Below, in pieces: positions 1-7,000 of a DNA stretch of 10,979 nt. The notes below the pieces were generated by a model that was given only the letters and a program-made list of their open reading frames with translations, did not search any database and had not been told where the DNA came from. Both the position numbers and the translations under genes were made by a program. The stretch is from an uncultured Oscillospiraceae bacterium (lineage in GTDB: Bacteria > Bacillota > Clostridia > Oscillospirales > Oscillospiraceae), in assembly GCA_910583885.1 (NCBI GenBank), contig CAJUAC010000080.1:1-10979 (forward strand), read 5' to 3'. Numbering within the stretch: position 1 is the stretch's first letter; each line of letters begins with the position of its first letter.

Positions 1-4
1 CAGA

Positions 5-1333
5 ATGGAAGGATACACCAGAGAGGAGATCCTCCGCCTGATCCAGGAGGAGGACGTCCAGTTTATCCGGATGCAGTTTACCGATCTCTTTGGACAGCTG
101 AAAAATGTGGCAATTACGGTATCGCAGATTGAGCGGGCACTGGACGGGGAGATCATGCTGGACGGCAGTTCTATCCAGGGCTCCGTCCGTGTGGAGGAGT
201 CCGACCAGTATTTGAAGCCGGATTTGAACACGTTCGCCATCCTGCCCTGGCGTCCGCAGTATGGCAAGGTGGCCCGGATGATCTGCAATGTCCACAACCC
301 GGACGGCTCTCCCTTTGCCGGAGATCCCCGGAACGTGCTGAAGCAGGCACTGCAGACGGTAGAGGATATGGGACTGGCCCTGAATGTGGGGCCGGAGCTG
401 GAGTTTTTCCTCTTTCTCACTGATGAGGAGGGGAATCCCTCTACCAGGACCGCCGACAGAGCGGGATACTTTGACCTTGGTCCCCTGGATCACGGCGAGA
501 GCACCCGCCGGGAGGTGGCTCTGGCGCTGGAGAAGATGGGAATCGGGGTGGAGGCCAGTCACCACGAGGTCGCTGCCGGACAGCACGAGATAGACCTGAA
601 ATACGCGGATGCCCTTACTGCCGCCGACAACATTATGACTCTCAAACTGGCTGTGAAGACCCTGGCCCAGAAGAACGGACTCCACGCCACCTTCATGCCA
701 AAGCCCCTGCGGGATGCGGCGGGCAACGGGATGCATATCAACCTCTCTCTGTTCCGTGAGGGACGGAATATGTTTTATGACGAAAGGGATCCACAGAGAT
801 TGTCCCTTCTGGCCCGGCAGTTTATCGCGGGCCTTCTGGAGCACGCCCGGGGATTCTGTGCGCTGGCCAATCCGCTGGTGAATTCCTACAAACGAATGGT
901 GGCGGGCTACGAGGCTCCCTGCTGCCTGACCTGGTCCTCCGGCAACCGCTCTGCGCTCATCCGAATTCCCGTTTCCAGAGGGCAGGGGACCCGCGTGGAG
1001 CTGCGGAGCCCCGACCCCACCTGTAATCCCTATCTGACGCTGGCGGCATGTCTCGCTGCGGGGCTGGACGGCATCCGGCGGGAGCTGGCGCCGCCGCCGG
1101 AGATTGCCGGAAACCTCTACCACATGTCGCCGGAAGAGCTGGCGTCGCGGGGAATCCGGAATCTGCCCTCGTCGCTGGAGGACGCCCTCCGGGCCATGGA
1201 GGCGGATCCGGTGGTAATAAAGGCGTTGGGGCCTTATGCTGCGCGGTATATTGAGGGCAAACGGCAGGAGTGGGAGGAATACCGAACACAGATATCCCAG
1301 TGGGAGCTGGACCGCTGCCTGATTACATGGTGA
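5..1333 (+). CDS. glnA: Glutamine synthetase, type I (GSI-alpha-like)
   Basis: The 442-residue protein makes glutamine from glutamate, ammonium and ATP in the cytoplasm, and should form a dodecamer. It is collinear with Bacillus GlnA from the first residues (YTREEIL, QFTDLFG) to the C-terminus, which supports the ATG at 5 even though its ribosome binding site is outside the window. Visible active-site motifs are GPELEFF (E131, E133), SHHEVAAGQHE (185-195), NGMHINLSLF (H244), NSYKRMVAGYEAP (E303 in the flap) and NRSALIRIP. R62, which matches the Arg used for feedback control in Bacillus GlnA, is present. The Tyr adenylylation context of GSI-beta enzymes (NLYDLP type) is absent: the equivalent stretch reads NLYHMSPEE, so GlnE-type control is unlikely. 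The length equals the usual 440-445. An ANTAR regulator follows 7 bases downstream, almost certainly in the same operon. Identification is very secure. Confidence 0.97.
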   Translation: MEGYTREEILRLIQEEDVQFIRMQFTDLFGQLKNVAITVSQIERALDGEIMLDGSSIQGSVRVEESDQYLKPDLNTFAILPWRPQYGKVARMICNVHNPDGSPFAGDPRNVLKQALQTVEDMGLALNVGPELEFFLFLTDEEGNPSTRTADRAGYFDLGPLDHGESTRREVALALEKMGIGVEASHHEVAAGQHEIDLKYADALTAADNIMTLKLAVKTLAQKNGLHATFMPKPLRDAAGNGMHINLSLFREGRNMFYDERDPQRLSLLARQFIAGLLEHARGFCALANPLVNSYKRMVAGYEAPCCLTWSSGNRSALIRIPVSRGQGTRVELRSPDPTCNPYLTLAACLAAGLDGIRRELAPPPEIAGNLYHMSPEELASRGIRNLPSSLEDALRAMEADPVVIKALGPYAARYIEGKRQEWEEYRTQISQWELDRCLITW

Positions 1334-1334
1334 G
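1329..1334 (+). promoter_or_regulatory. Ribosome binding site of the ANTAR gene, overlapping the glnA stop
   Basis: GGTGAG lies 6 bases before the ATG at 1341 and contains the glnA stop codon TGA (1331-1333). GGTGA is complementary to the UCACC part of the anti-Shine-Dalgarno sequence. The overlap with the upstream stop suggests translational coupling of glnA and the regulator. It is a modest match, weaker than the sites before amt and gltD. Confidence 0.5.
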
Positions 1335-1340
1335 CCGCAG

Positions 1341-1877
1341 ATGGAGCGAGCGATTGTCGCTTTTGCAGATGAGCGCATCCGGCAAAAGAGCCTGTGCCTG
1401 CTGAGCAGGGAGGGCTGGGAAACCATGGTCTGCGCTTCCGGTGCGGAGGTGATCCGCATGGCCCGGCAGCTGGGCAGCGCCATGGTAATCTGTGGCTTTC
1501 ACCTGCCGGATATGACGGCGGATACCCTGGCGGCGGAGCTGCGGGGAACAGCGGTGCTGCTGGTCATAGCCAGGGCTTCCTATCTGGACCTGTGCGGCGG
1601 AGAAAATCTCTACAAGCTGCCTCTGCCCGCCACACATGCTGAGTTCATGGCCTCGTTAAGGCTGCTTTTGGATTTTGAGAGCACACATCTCCGCCACCCT
1701 GTTTCCGGGAGAGGAGAAGAGGCCCAGCAGCTGATCCGGAAGGCCAAGGAGCTCCTCATGGATGTAAACCGCATGAGCGAGGAGGAGGCCCACCGGTTTC
1801 TCCAGCGCCGGGCCATGGACAGCGGCATGAAGCTGGCGGAGGCCGCCCGTTGGGTTGTGGAGTCTTACAATGTATGA
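1341..1877 (+). CDS. ANTAR-domain regulator with a degenerate receiver domain
   Basis: This 178-residue protein has an N-terminal receiver-like domain (about 3-112) and a C-terminal ANTAR RNA-binding domain (about 127-174, LIRKAKELLM...SEEEAHRFLQRRAMD...LAEAARWVV). ANTAR proteins bind nascent RNA and prevent transcription termination, usually when their receiver is phosphorylated. Here the acidic pair (D10, E11) and the late Lys (K92) can be placed. The phosphoacceptor, expected four residues before the Pro of FHLPD, is Gly52, and the usual Ser/Thr at the end of strand 4 is not evident (VIARAS). The receiver is therefore probably not phosphorylated and may sense by partner binding. An ANTAR gene directly downstream of glnA is a known clostridial arrangement (called glnR or nitR in some species). 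I leave the symbol empty because naming is inconsistent. The likely targets are the three leader hairpins in this window, but that is inference. Confidence 0.9.
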   Translation: MERAIVAFADERIRQKSLCLLSREGWETMVCASGAEVIRMARQLGSAMVICGFHLPDMTADTLAAELRGTAVLLVIARASYLDLCGGENLYKLPLPATHAEFMASLRLLLDFESTHLRHPVSGRGEEAQQLIRKAKELLMDVNRMSEEEAHRFLQRRAMDSGMKLAEAARWVVESYNV

Positions 1878-1917
1878 CGTTGGGTGAATTGTATAATTTT
1901 GCAAAAGTTTTTTGTGT

Positions 1918-1933
1918 AGATACTCTAATATCT
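1918..1933 (+). other. Small 5-bp hairpin with a 6-base loop upstream of the amt promoter
   Basis: AGATA (1918-1922) and TATCT (1929-1933) pair around the 6-base loop CTCTAA. It lies before the predicted amt promoter, so only read-through RNA from glnA and the ANTAR gene would carry it. A hexaloop in this place recalls ANTAR-bound RNA, but the conserved A at loop position 1 and G at position 4 are absent. The stem is short and AT-rich, so it may be chance. Confidence 0.25.
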
Positions 1934-1947
1934 TGTATCCCCCTCTA

Positions 1948-1977
1948 TTGACGGAGCTGCCGGCGCCGTGGTAAAGT
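1948..1977 (+). promoter_or_regulatory. Predicted sigma-A-type promoter for amt-PII
   Basis: TTGACG (1948-1953) serves as the -35 box and TAAAGT (1972-1977) as the -10 box, with an 18-base spacer. The -35 box matches consensus at 5 of 6 positions, the -10 box at only 4 of 6, so this is the weakest of the three promoters here. The predicted start near 1984 lies only about 7 bases before the hairpin at 1991-2034. Its placement matches the stronger promoters of gltB and the type III GS, which raises my confidence. Confidence 0.55.
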
Positions 1978-1990
1978 GTACCCATCACAA

Positions 1991-2034
1991 GGGCAAAGGC
2001 GTCCTGAGAGCGTGACTCTCGGACGCCTTTGCCC
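1991..2034 (+). repeat. Leader hairpin repeat, copy 1 (partner at 10097-10140)
   Basis: The arm bases GGCAAAGGCGTC (1992-2003) and the return arm CGCCTTTGCCC (2024-2034) recur at 10097-10108 and 10131-10141. The upper stem and loop differ between copies while the lower stem is kept. Keeping the arm sequence, and not just the pairing, points to a sequence-specific binder, a shared origin, or cross-pairing between the two RNAs. Confidence 0.7.
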
Positions 2035-2043
2035 GTTTCATTT
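1991..2043 (+). terminator. Promoter-proximal hairpin in the amt leader (putative attenuator)
   Basis: A perfect 14-bp stem (1991-2004 with 2021-2034; arm GGGCAAAGGCGTCC) is followed by a single bulged T (2005), a 5-bp upper stem (GAGAG/CTCTC) and a 5-base loop (2011-2015). The tail GTTTCATTT (2035-2043) is only moderately T-rich, so termination may be leaky. The ribosome binding site starts right after it. The hairpin can act as an attenuator for amt and also as a terminator for RNA arriving from glnA and the ANTAR gene. Its lower stem is nearly identical to that of the hairpin at 10097-10140. Confidence 0.75.
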
Positions 2044-2051
2044 AAGGAGGG
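2044..2051 (+). promoter_or_regulatory. Ribosome binding site of amt-PII
   Basis: AAGGAGGG lies 6 bases before the ATG at 2058 and is a near-perfect Shine-Dalgarno sequence. It fixes the start codon. It begins 9 bases after the leader hairpin, so it is not itself inside the stem. Confidence 0.85.
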
Positions 2052-2057
2052 AGTACT

Positions 2058-3776
2058 ATGTATTCATCTGTCAGCACCATCTGGGTTCTGCTGGGAGCGG
2101 CTCTGGTCTTCCTGATGCAGGCGGGCTTCGCCATGTGCGAGGCAGGCTTTACCCGAGCCAAGAACACCGGCAATATCCTGATGAAGAACCTCATGGACTT
2201 CTGCATTGGCACACCTACTTACTGGCTTCTGGGCTTTGGATTGATGTTTGCCGGGTCCGGGGCCATCATCGGAGGGCTGGACCCCTTCGTCCGAGGGGAC
2301 TATTCCGCCGTCCTGCCCGCCGGGGTGCCCCTGTTTGCCTACCTCATTTTCCAGACGGTCTTCTGCGCCACGTCGGCCACCATCGTCTCCGGGGCTATGG
2401 CGGAGCGGACCAGGTTCATTTCCTACTGCCTCTACTCTTTCTGCATCTCCGCCTTCATCTATCCCGTTTCCGGCCACTGGATCTGGGGCGGCGGCTGGCT
2501 GAGCCGATTGGGATTCCATGACTTTGCGGGTTCCACGGCGGTTCACATGGTGGGCGGCGTGTGCGCCTGCATCGGCGCAGCTATCCTGGGTCCCCGGATC
2601 GGCAAATACGACGACCAGGGCAGGCCCCGGGCCATCCTGGGCCACAGTCTGTCCCTGGGCGCTCTGGGTGTGTTTATCCTCTGGTTCTGCTGGTTTGGTT
2701 TCAACGGCTGCTCCACCGTGGGCATGGAGGGGGATGATGTGATCGTCAGCGCGGGGCTGATTTTTGTCACCACCAACATGGCCCCGGCGGTGGCCAGTGT
2801 CGTGACTATGATCTACACTTGGGTTCGCTACAAGAAGCCGGATGTGGGCATGACCCTTAACGCCGCCCTGGCGGGGCTGGTGGCAATCACCGCCGGCTGC
2901 GACGTGGTCTCCCCGGCGGGAGCCGCCGCCATCGGAGCCATCGCCGGACTGCTGCTGCCTGTCTCCGTGAATTTCTTCGACTCCGTTTTGAAGATCGACG
3001 ACCCGGTGGGTGCGATTTCCGTCCACGGCATCTGCGGCGCAGCGGGGACCATCCTCGTCGGCCTCTTCTCCACCAGCGAGGGTCTGCTTTACGGCCACGG
3101 CGCCCATTTCCTCCTGATCCAGTGTCTGGGCGCAGTCTGCACGGCCCTCTGGGCGGCGGTGATGATTACCATCGTTTTCCTGGTCATCAAGCACACAATC
3201 GGGCTTCGCGTCTCCCAGGAGGAGGAGCTGAAGGGCCTGGACATCACGGAGCACGGCCTGCCCTCCGCTTACGGTGGCTTCGCCTTCGTCTACGACGATA
3301 CGCCGGACGGCCTGCCGGTCCCTGCAGCGCCCGAAGCCGTTCCCCTGCAGGAGGCGGTACCGGTGGAGACCGTGCCCCCCGCCGTCTCCGTCGAAGCATC
3401 CCGGGGCGGCGTGAAAATAACCAGAGTGGACATTCTCTGCAAGATGGAGCGATTCGACGCGCTGAAGCGGGCCATGTTCAATATCGGCATTACAGGCATG
3501 ACGGCAACCAATGTCATGGGCTGCGGCGAGCAGCGAGGCAAGACGGAGGGCTACTTCCGGGGCGCCAAGGTGGAGGCCACCATGCTGCCCAGCATCCAGG
3601 TGTCCATCGTGGTCAGCAAGGTGCCGGTGAGTCTGGTGGTGGAAACCGCCCGGAAGGTGCTGTACACCGGCGCTTTCGGTGATGGAAAGATTTTCGTTTA
3701 CAACGTGGAAAATGTGGTGAAGGTACGCACTGGCGGGCAGGGCTATGACGCTCTCCAGGACGAAGAGGCAAAATAA
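2058..3776 (+). CDS. amtB: Ammonium channel fused to a C-terminal PII signalling domain (Amt-PII)
   Basis: The protein has 572 residues, against about 400-430 for a plain Amt. Residues 1 to about 395 are the membrane channel. They carry the twin histidines H163 (D155-FAGSTAV-H163) and H323 (VHGICG), the gate phenylalanines F98 and F102 (FQTVF) and the WFGFN motif (212-216). A Pro/Val/Ala-rich linker (about 414-449) leads to a PII domain (about 452-567). It has the GDGKIFV nucleotide loop (541-547), Q492 matching the 2-oxoglutarate-contacting Gln39, and a T-loop GKTEGYFRGAK. The Arg that plugs the channel in GlnK (Arg47) matches R501. The uridylylated Tyr51 is replaced by Val505, and one residue (F500) is extra, so uridylylation is unlikely. 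In standard systems free GlnK blocks AmtB when nitrogen is ample; here the plug is tethered. No separate PII gene is in the window. It sits between the glnA-ANTAR pair and gltBD. The symbol refers to the channel half. Confidence 0.95.
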   Translation: MYSSVSTIWVLLGAALVFLMQAGFAMCEAGFTRAKNTGNILMKNLMDFCIGTPTYWLLGFGLMFAGSGAIIGGLDPFVRGDYSAVLPAGVPLFAYLIFQTVFCATSATIVSGAMAERTRFISYCLYSFCISAFIYPVSGHWIWGGGWLSRLGFHDFAGSTAVHMVGGVCACIGAAILGPRIGKYDDQGRPRAILGHSLSLGALGVFILWFCWFGFNGCSTVGMEGDDVIVSAGLIFVTTNMAPAVASVVTMIYTWVRYKKPDVGMTLNAALAGLVAITAGCDVVSPAGAAAIGAIAGLLLPVSVNFFDSVLKIDDPVGAISVHGICGAAGTILVGLFSTSEGLLYGHGAHFLLIQCLGAVCTALWAAVMITIVFLVIKHTIGLRVSQEEELKGLDITEHGLPSAYGGFAFVYDDTPDGLPVPAAPEAVPLQEAVPVETVPPAVSVEASRGGVKITRVDILCKMERFDALKRAMFNIGITGMTATNVMGCGEQRGKTEGYFRGAKVEATMLPSIQVSIVVSKVPVSLVVETARKVLYTGAFGDGKIFVYNVENVVKVRTGGQGYDALQDEEAK

Positions 3777-3780
3777 ATCG

Positions 3781-3818
3781 GTGCGTATGTGAATGGAGAA
3801 CATTCGTCCGCAGCGCAT
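3781..3818 (+). other. Weak hairpin just after amt-PII
   Basis: GAATG (3791-3795) pairs with CATTC (3801-3805) around a 5-base loop, and GTGCG (3781-3785) can pair with CGCAT (3814-3818) outside it. There is no T-run after it, so it is not a convincing intrinsic terminator. It may stabilise the 3' end of the message or be chance. I see no other clear terminator for amt-PII before the gltB promoter. Confidence 0.3.
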
Positions 3819-3866
3819 AAATGCACAAAGAGTGCTGACACAAAAAGAAATCTTTTGGCGCAGTTA

Positions 3867-3898
3867 CTGAAAACGGGAGAATAGCCCGATATTTTCAG
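3867..3898 (+). promoter_or_regulatory. Inverted repeat upstream of the gltB promoter (possible operator)
   Basis: CTGAAAA (3867-3873) is mirrored by TTTTCAG (3892-3898). Inside it CGGG (3874-3877) is mirrored by CCCG (3885-3888) around a 7-base centre. The dyad ends 9 bases before the -35 box, a usual position for an activator or repressor site. It does not match the TGTNAN7TNACA GlnR/TnrA site. A dyad of related composition lies before the type III GS promoter, but I cannot name a protein that binds either. Confidence 0.4.
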
Positions 3899-3907
3899 GA
3901 AAAAGCG

Positions 3908-3937
3908 TTGACAGCTGCGTATTTTTGCACGTATAAT
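3908..3937 (+). promoter_or_regulatory. Strong sigma-A-type promoter for gltBD
   Basis: TTGACA (3908-3913) and TATAAT (3932-3937) both match consensus exactly, with an 18-base spacer. An A-run (GGAAAAAG, 3898-3905) just upstream may help as an UP-like element. The predicted start near 3944 is only a few bases before the terminator hairpin at 3951, so most transcripts could end at about 45-50 nucleotides unless termination is prevented. Confidence 0.85.
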
Positions 3938-3950
3938 AAAAAATATGAGA

Positions 3951-3995
3951 GAGCAACGGGGCCTCCCAAGGGGTCCCGTTGCTCTTTTTTATTTT
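3951..3995 (+). terminator. Intrinsic terminator between the gltB promoter and gltB (attenuator)
   Basis: GAGCAACGGG (3951-3960) pairs perfectly with CCCGTTGCTC (3975-3984). The inner bases can extend the stem through G-U and G-C pairs to a CCAA loop. Six T (3985-3990), an A and four more T follow, which is a textbook intrinsic terminator. It starts about 4-8 bases after the predicted transcription start and 67 bases before the gltB ATG. Its stem sequence differs from the amt and type III GS hairpins although the layout is the same. Confidence 0.88.
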
Positions 3996-4005
3996 GCCAG
4001 CGAAC

Positions 4006-4009
4006 GGAG
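4006..4009 (+). promoter_or_regulatory. Ribosome binding site deciding the gltB start
   Basis: GGAG (4006-4009) lies 8 bases before the ATG at 4018. An in-frame upstream ATG at 3979 falls inside the terminator stem, has no Shine-Dalgarno sequence and would add 13 residues, so 4018 is the better start. With it the catalytic Cys is residue 17, leaving a short propeptide as usual in this family. Confidence 0.75.
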
Positions 4010-4017
4010 TGTTTTTT

Positions 4018-7000
4018 ATGTCATTTGTGTCTCCGCTGTACAGCTCCCGGTTTGAGCACGACGCCTGCGGCATTGGCGCGGTTGTGGACATCCGGGGACG
4101 AAAATCCCATGGGACGGTGAACAGCGCTTTAAAAATTGTGGAAAAGCTGGAGCACCGCGCCGGAAAGGACGCCGCCGGAGAGACCGGCGACGGCGTGGGC
4201 CTGCTGCTCCAGGTGCCCCACAGGTTGATGGTAAAAGCCACCGGTAACCTCGGAATCGCTCTGGGGGGTGAACGGGATTACGGCGTGGGGGTGTTCTTCT
4301 TCCCCCAGGACAGGGTCAGGCGGGCCCAGGCCCAAAAGATGCTGGAGATCATTGTGGACAAGGAGGGACTGGAGTTCCTGGGCTGGCGGGACGTGCCGGT
4401 CCATCCGGAGGTGCTGGGGGAGAAGGCGAGAAGCTGTATGCCCCATATCTGCCACTGCTTCGTGAAGCGCCCGGAGGACTGTGCCCGGGGTCTGGAGTTC
4501 GACCGGAGGCTGTATGTTGTCCGGCGGGTATTTGAACAGTCCAATGTCAATACCTATATCCCCTCTTTCTCCAGCCGGACGATTGTCTATAAGGGAATGT
4601 TTCTGGTGGAGCAGCTGCGGCAGTTCTATGCCGATTTGACGGACCCGGACTGTCAGAGCGCCATCGCCCTGGTCCACTCCCGTTTCTCCACCAATACCTC
4701 CCCCTCCTGGGAGAGGGCGCACCCCAACCGGTATATTCTCCACAACGGGGAGATCAATACCATCCGGGGAAATGCGGACCGGATGCTGGCCCGGGAGGAG
4801 ACCGTCTCCTCTCCCGTTATGGATGACGATATGGATAAGATTCTGCCTGTTGTGGACCAGAACGGGTCAGACTCCGCTATGCTGGACAACACCCTGGAGT
4901 TCCTGATGATGAACGGTATGGAGCTGCCTCGGGCCGTCATGCTCTGCATCCCGGAGCCGTGGGCTAAGGATAAGCGGATGGACCGGGAGAAGCGGGATTT
5001 CTACCACTATTACGCCACCATGATGGAGCCCTGGGACGGGCCCGCCGCCATCGTCTTCTCTGACGGCGACACCGTGGGGGCGGTGCTGGACCGGAACGGA
5101 CTTCGGCCCTGCCGGTGGTATCTCACAGACGATCAACAACTGATTCTCTCCTCCGAGGTGGGAGTGCTGGATGTGCCGCCGGAGTGCATTGTAAAAAAGT
5201 CCCGCCTTCAGCCGGGACGGATGCTGCTGGCGGACCTCCGGGAAGGCCGGCTGGTGGACGACGCAGAGCTCAAATCCCGCTATGCCCGCCGCCAGCCCTA
5301 CGGCGAGTGGCTGGACGCCAATCTGATTCACCTCCGGGACCTCCCCATTCCCAACAAGCGGGTGGAGACCCATCCTCAGGAGCTGCGGGACCGGCTGTAT
5401 AAGGCCTTCGGCTACACCTATGAGGAGGTGAAGGATGCCATTCTCCCCATGGCCCGGGATGGGATGGAGCCCACCTCCGCCATGGGGGTGGACACGCCGC
5501 TGGCAGTACTCAGCGAGCGCCGCCAACCCCTGTTCAACTACTTCAAGCAGCTTTTCGCCCAAGTGACGAATCCCCCCATCGACGCCATCCGGGAAGAAAT
5601 TGTCACCGACACCACCGTTTATGTGGGCCCCAGCGGCAACCTGCTGGAAGAGAAAGCGTCCAACTGTACGGTTCTTCAAATCCAAAACCCCATTTTGACC
5701 TCGGTGGACCTGATGAAAATTCGGCATATGGACCGCCCGGGCTTCCATGTGGAGACCGTTTCCCTGCTGTACTACAAGGGATCCCCTCTGGCCAACGCCT
5801 TGGACCGTCTGGTGGTGAATGTGGACCGGGCCTATAAGAAGGGCGCCAACATTATCATTCTCTCGGACCGGGGCGTGGATGAAAATCACGTGGCGATTCC
5901 CTCTCTCCTGGCGGTGAGTACCCTGGAGCAGCACCTGGTTCGGACCAAAAAACGGACAGCGGTCTCCATGGTTCTGGAGAGCGCGGAGCCCCGGGACGTC
6001 CACCATTTTGCAACGCTTCTGGGATACGGCGCCCAGGCGATCAATCCCTATCTGGCCCAGGAGTGCGTGGAGGAGCTGGTGGAGCGGGGACTGCTGGACA
6101 AGGAGTCCTCCGTGGCCGTCAGGGACTACAATGAGGCCATTCTCCACGGAATTGTGAAGATCGCCTCCAAAATGGGAATCTCCACCATCCAGTCCTACCA
6201 GTCCGCCCAGATTTTTGAGTGCGTGGGCATCAACAGGGCCACTGTGGACCGGTACTTCACCAACACGGTCAGCCGTGTGGAGGGCGTGGGGCTGGAGGAA
6301 ATCGGAGAGGGCGTAGAGTGGAATCACAGTCAGGCTTTCGACCCTCTGGGTCTGGGTTTTGACTCCACGCTGGATTCCGCAGGGATTCACAAGCTCCGTT
6401 CCGGACCGGACAAAGAGGACCATATGTACAACCCGCGCACCATTCTCCTTTTGCAGAAGGCGGCGCGGGAAGGGAGCTATGAGATTTTTAAGGAGTACAG
6501 TGCCCTGGTGGACTTTGCCGACAAACCCCACACGCTGCGGGGCCTGTTGGATTTCCGTGTTTCGGAGGACGGGGGAATCCCCCTGGAAGAGGTGGAACCG
6601 GTGGAGAGCATTGTCCGGCGGTTCAAGACCGGGGCCATGAGCTATGGCTCCATCTCCCGGGAGGCCCACGAGTGCATGGCTATTGCGATGAACCGCATTG
6701 GCGGAAAATCCAACTCCGGCGAGGGCGGCGAGGCACGGAAGCGACTGAGCAGTGACCGCCGCTCCGCCATCAAACAGGTGGCCTCAGGCCGCTTCGGCGT
6801 CACCAGTGAGTATCTGGTCAGCGCTGATGAGATTCAGATCAAGATGGCCCAGGGGGCCAAGCCCGGCGAGGGGGGGCACCTGCCGGGGAAAAAGGTATAT
6901 CCCTGGATTGCCAGGACCCGGTGTTCTACCCCCGGCGTGACCCTGATCTCCCCGCCGCCCCACCATGACATCTACTCCATCGAGGACCTGGCCCAACTGA

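Noticed and set aside
1890..1897. TATAAT at 1892-1897 as a second promoter for amt
   Set aside because: No suitable -35 box lies 16-18 bases upstream, and the TG just before it is not in the spacing needed for an extended -10.
1918..1933. Six-base-loop hairpin as an ANTAR target
   Set aside because: The loop CTCTAA lacks the A1 and G4 of the described motif, there is no second hairpin beside it, and it lies upstream of the predicted amt start.
2064..3818. Very long open frame on the - strand (584 codons) opposite amt-PII
   Set aside because: It lies antisense to a gene with clear Amt and PII motifs. Its translation is rich in His, Gly and Asp with no recognisable domain, as expected from the codon bias of a GC-rich gene read backwards.
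3781..3818. Intrinsic terminator for amt-PII
   Set aside because: The hairpin is weak and has no T-run; kept only as a low-confidence structure.
3979..4017. Upstream in-frame start for gltB at 3979
   Set aside because: It falls inside the terminator stem, has no Shine-Dalgarno sequence, and adds a stretch not needed for the short GOGAT propeptide. The ATG at 4018 has a GGAG site at good spacing.
4867..6669. 600-codon open frame on the - strand opposite gltB
   Set aside because: Same reason: a shadow of GC-rich coding sequence. The + strand frame is unmistakable glutamate synthase and no start signal supports the reverse frame.
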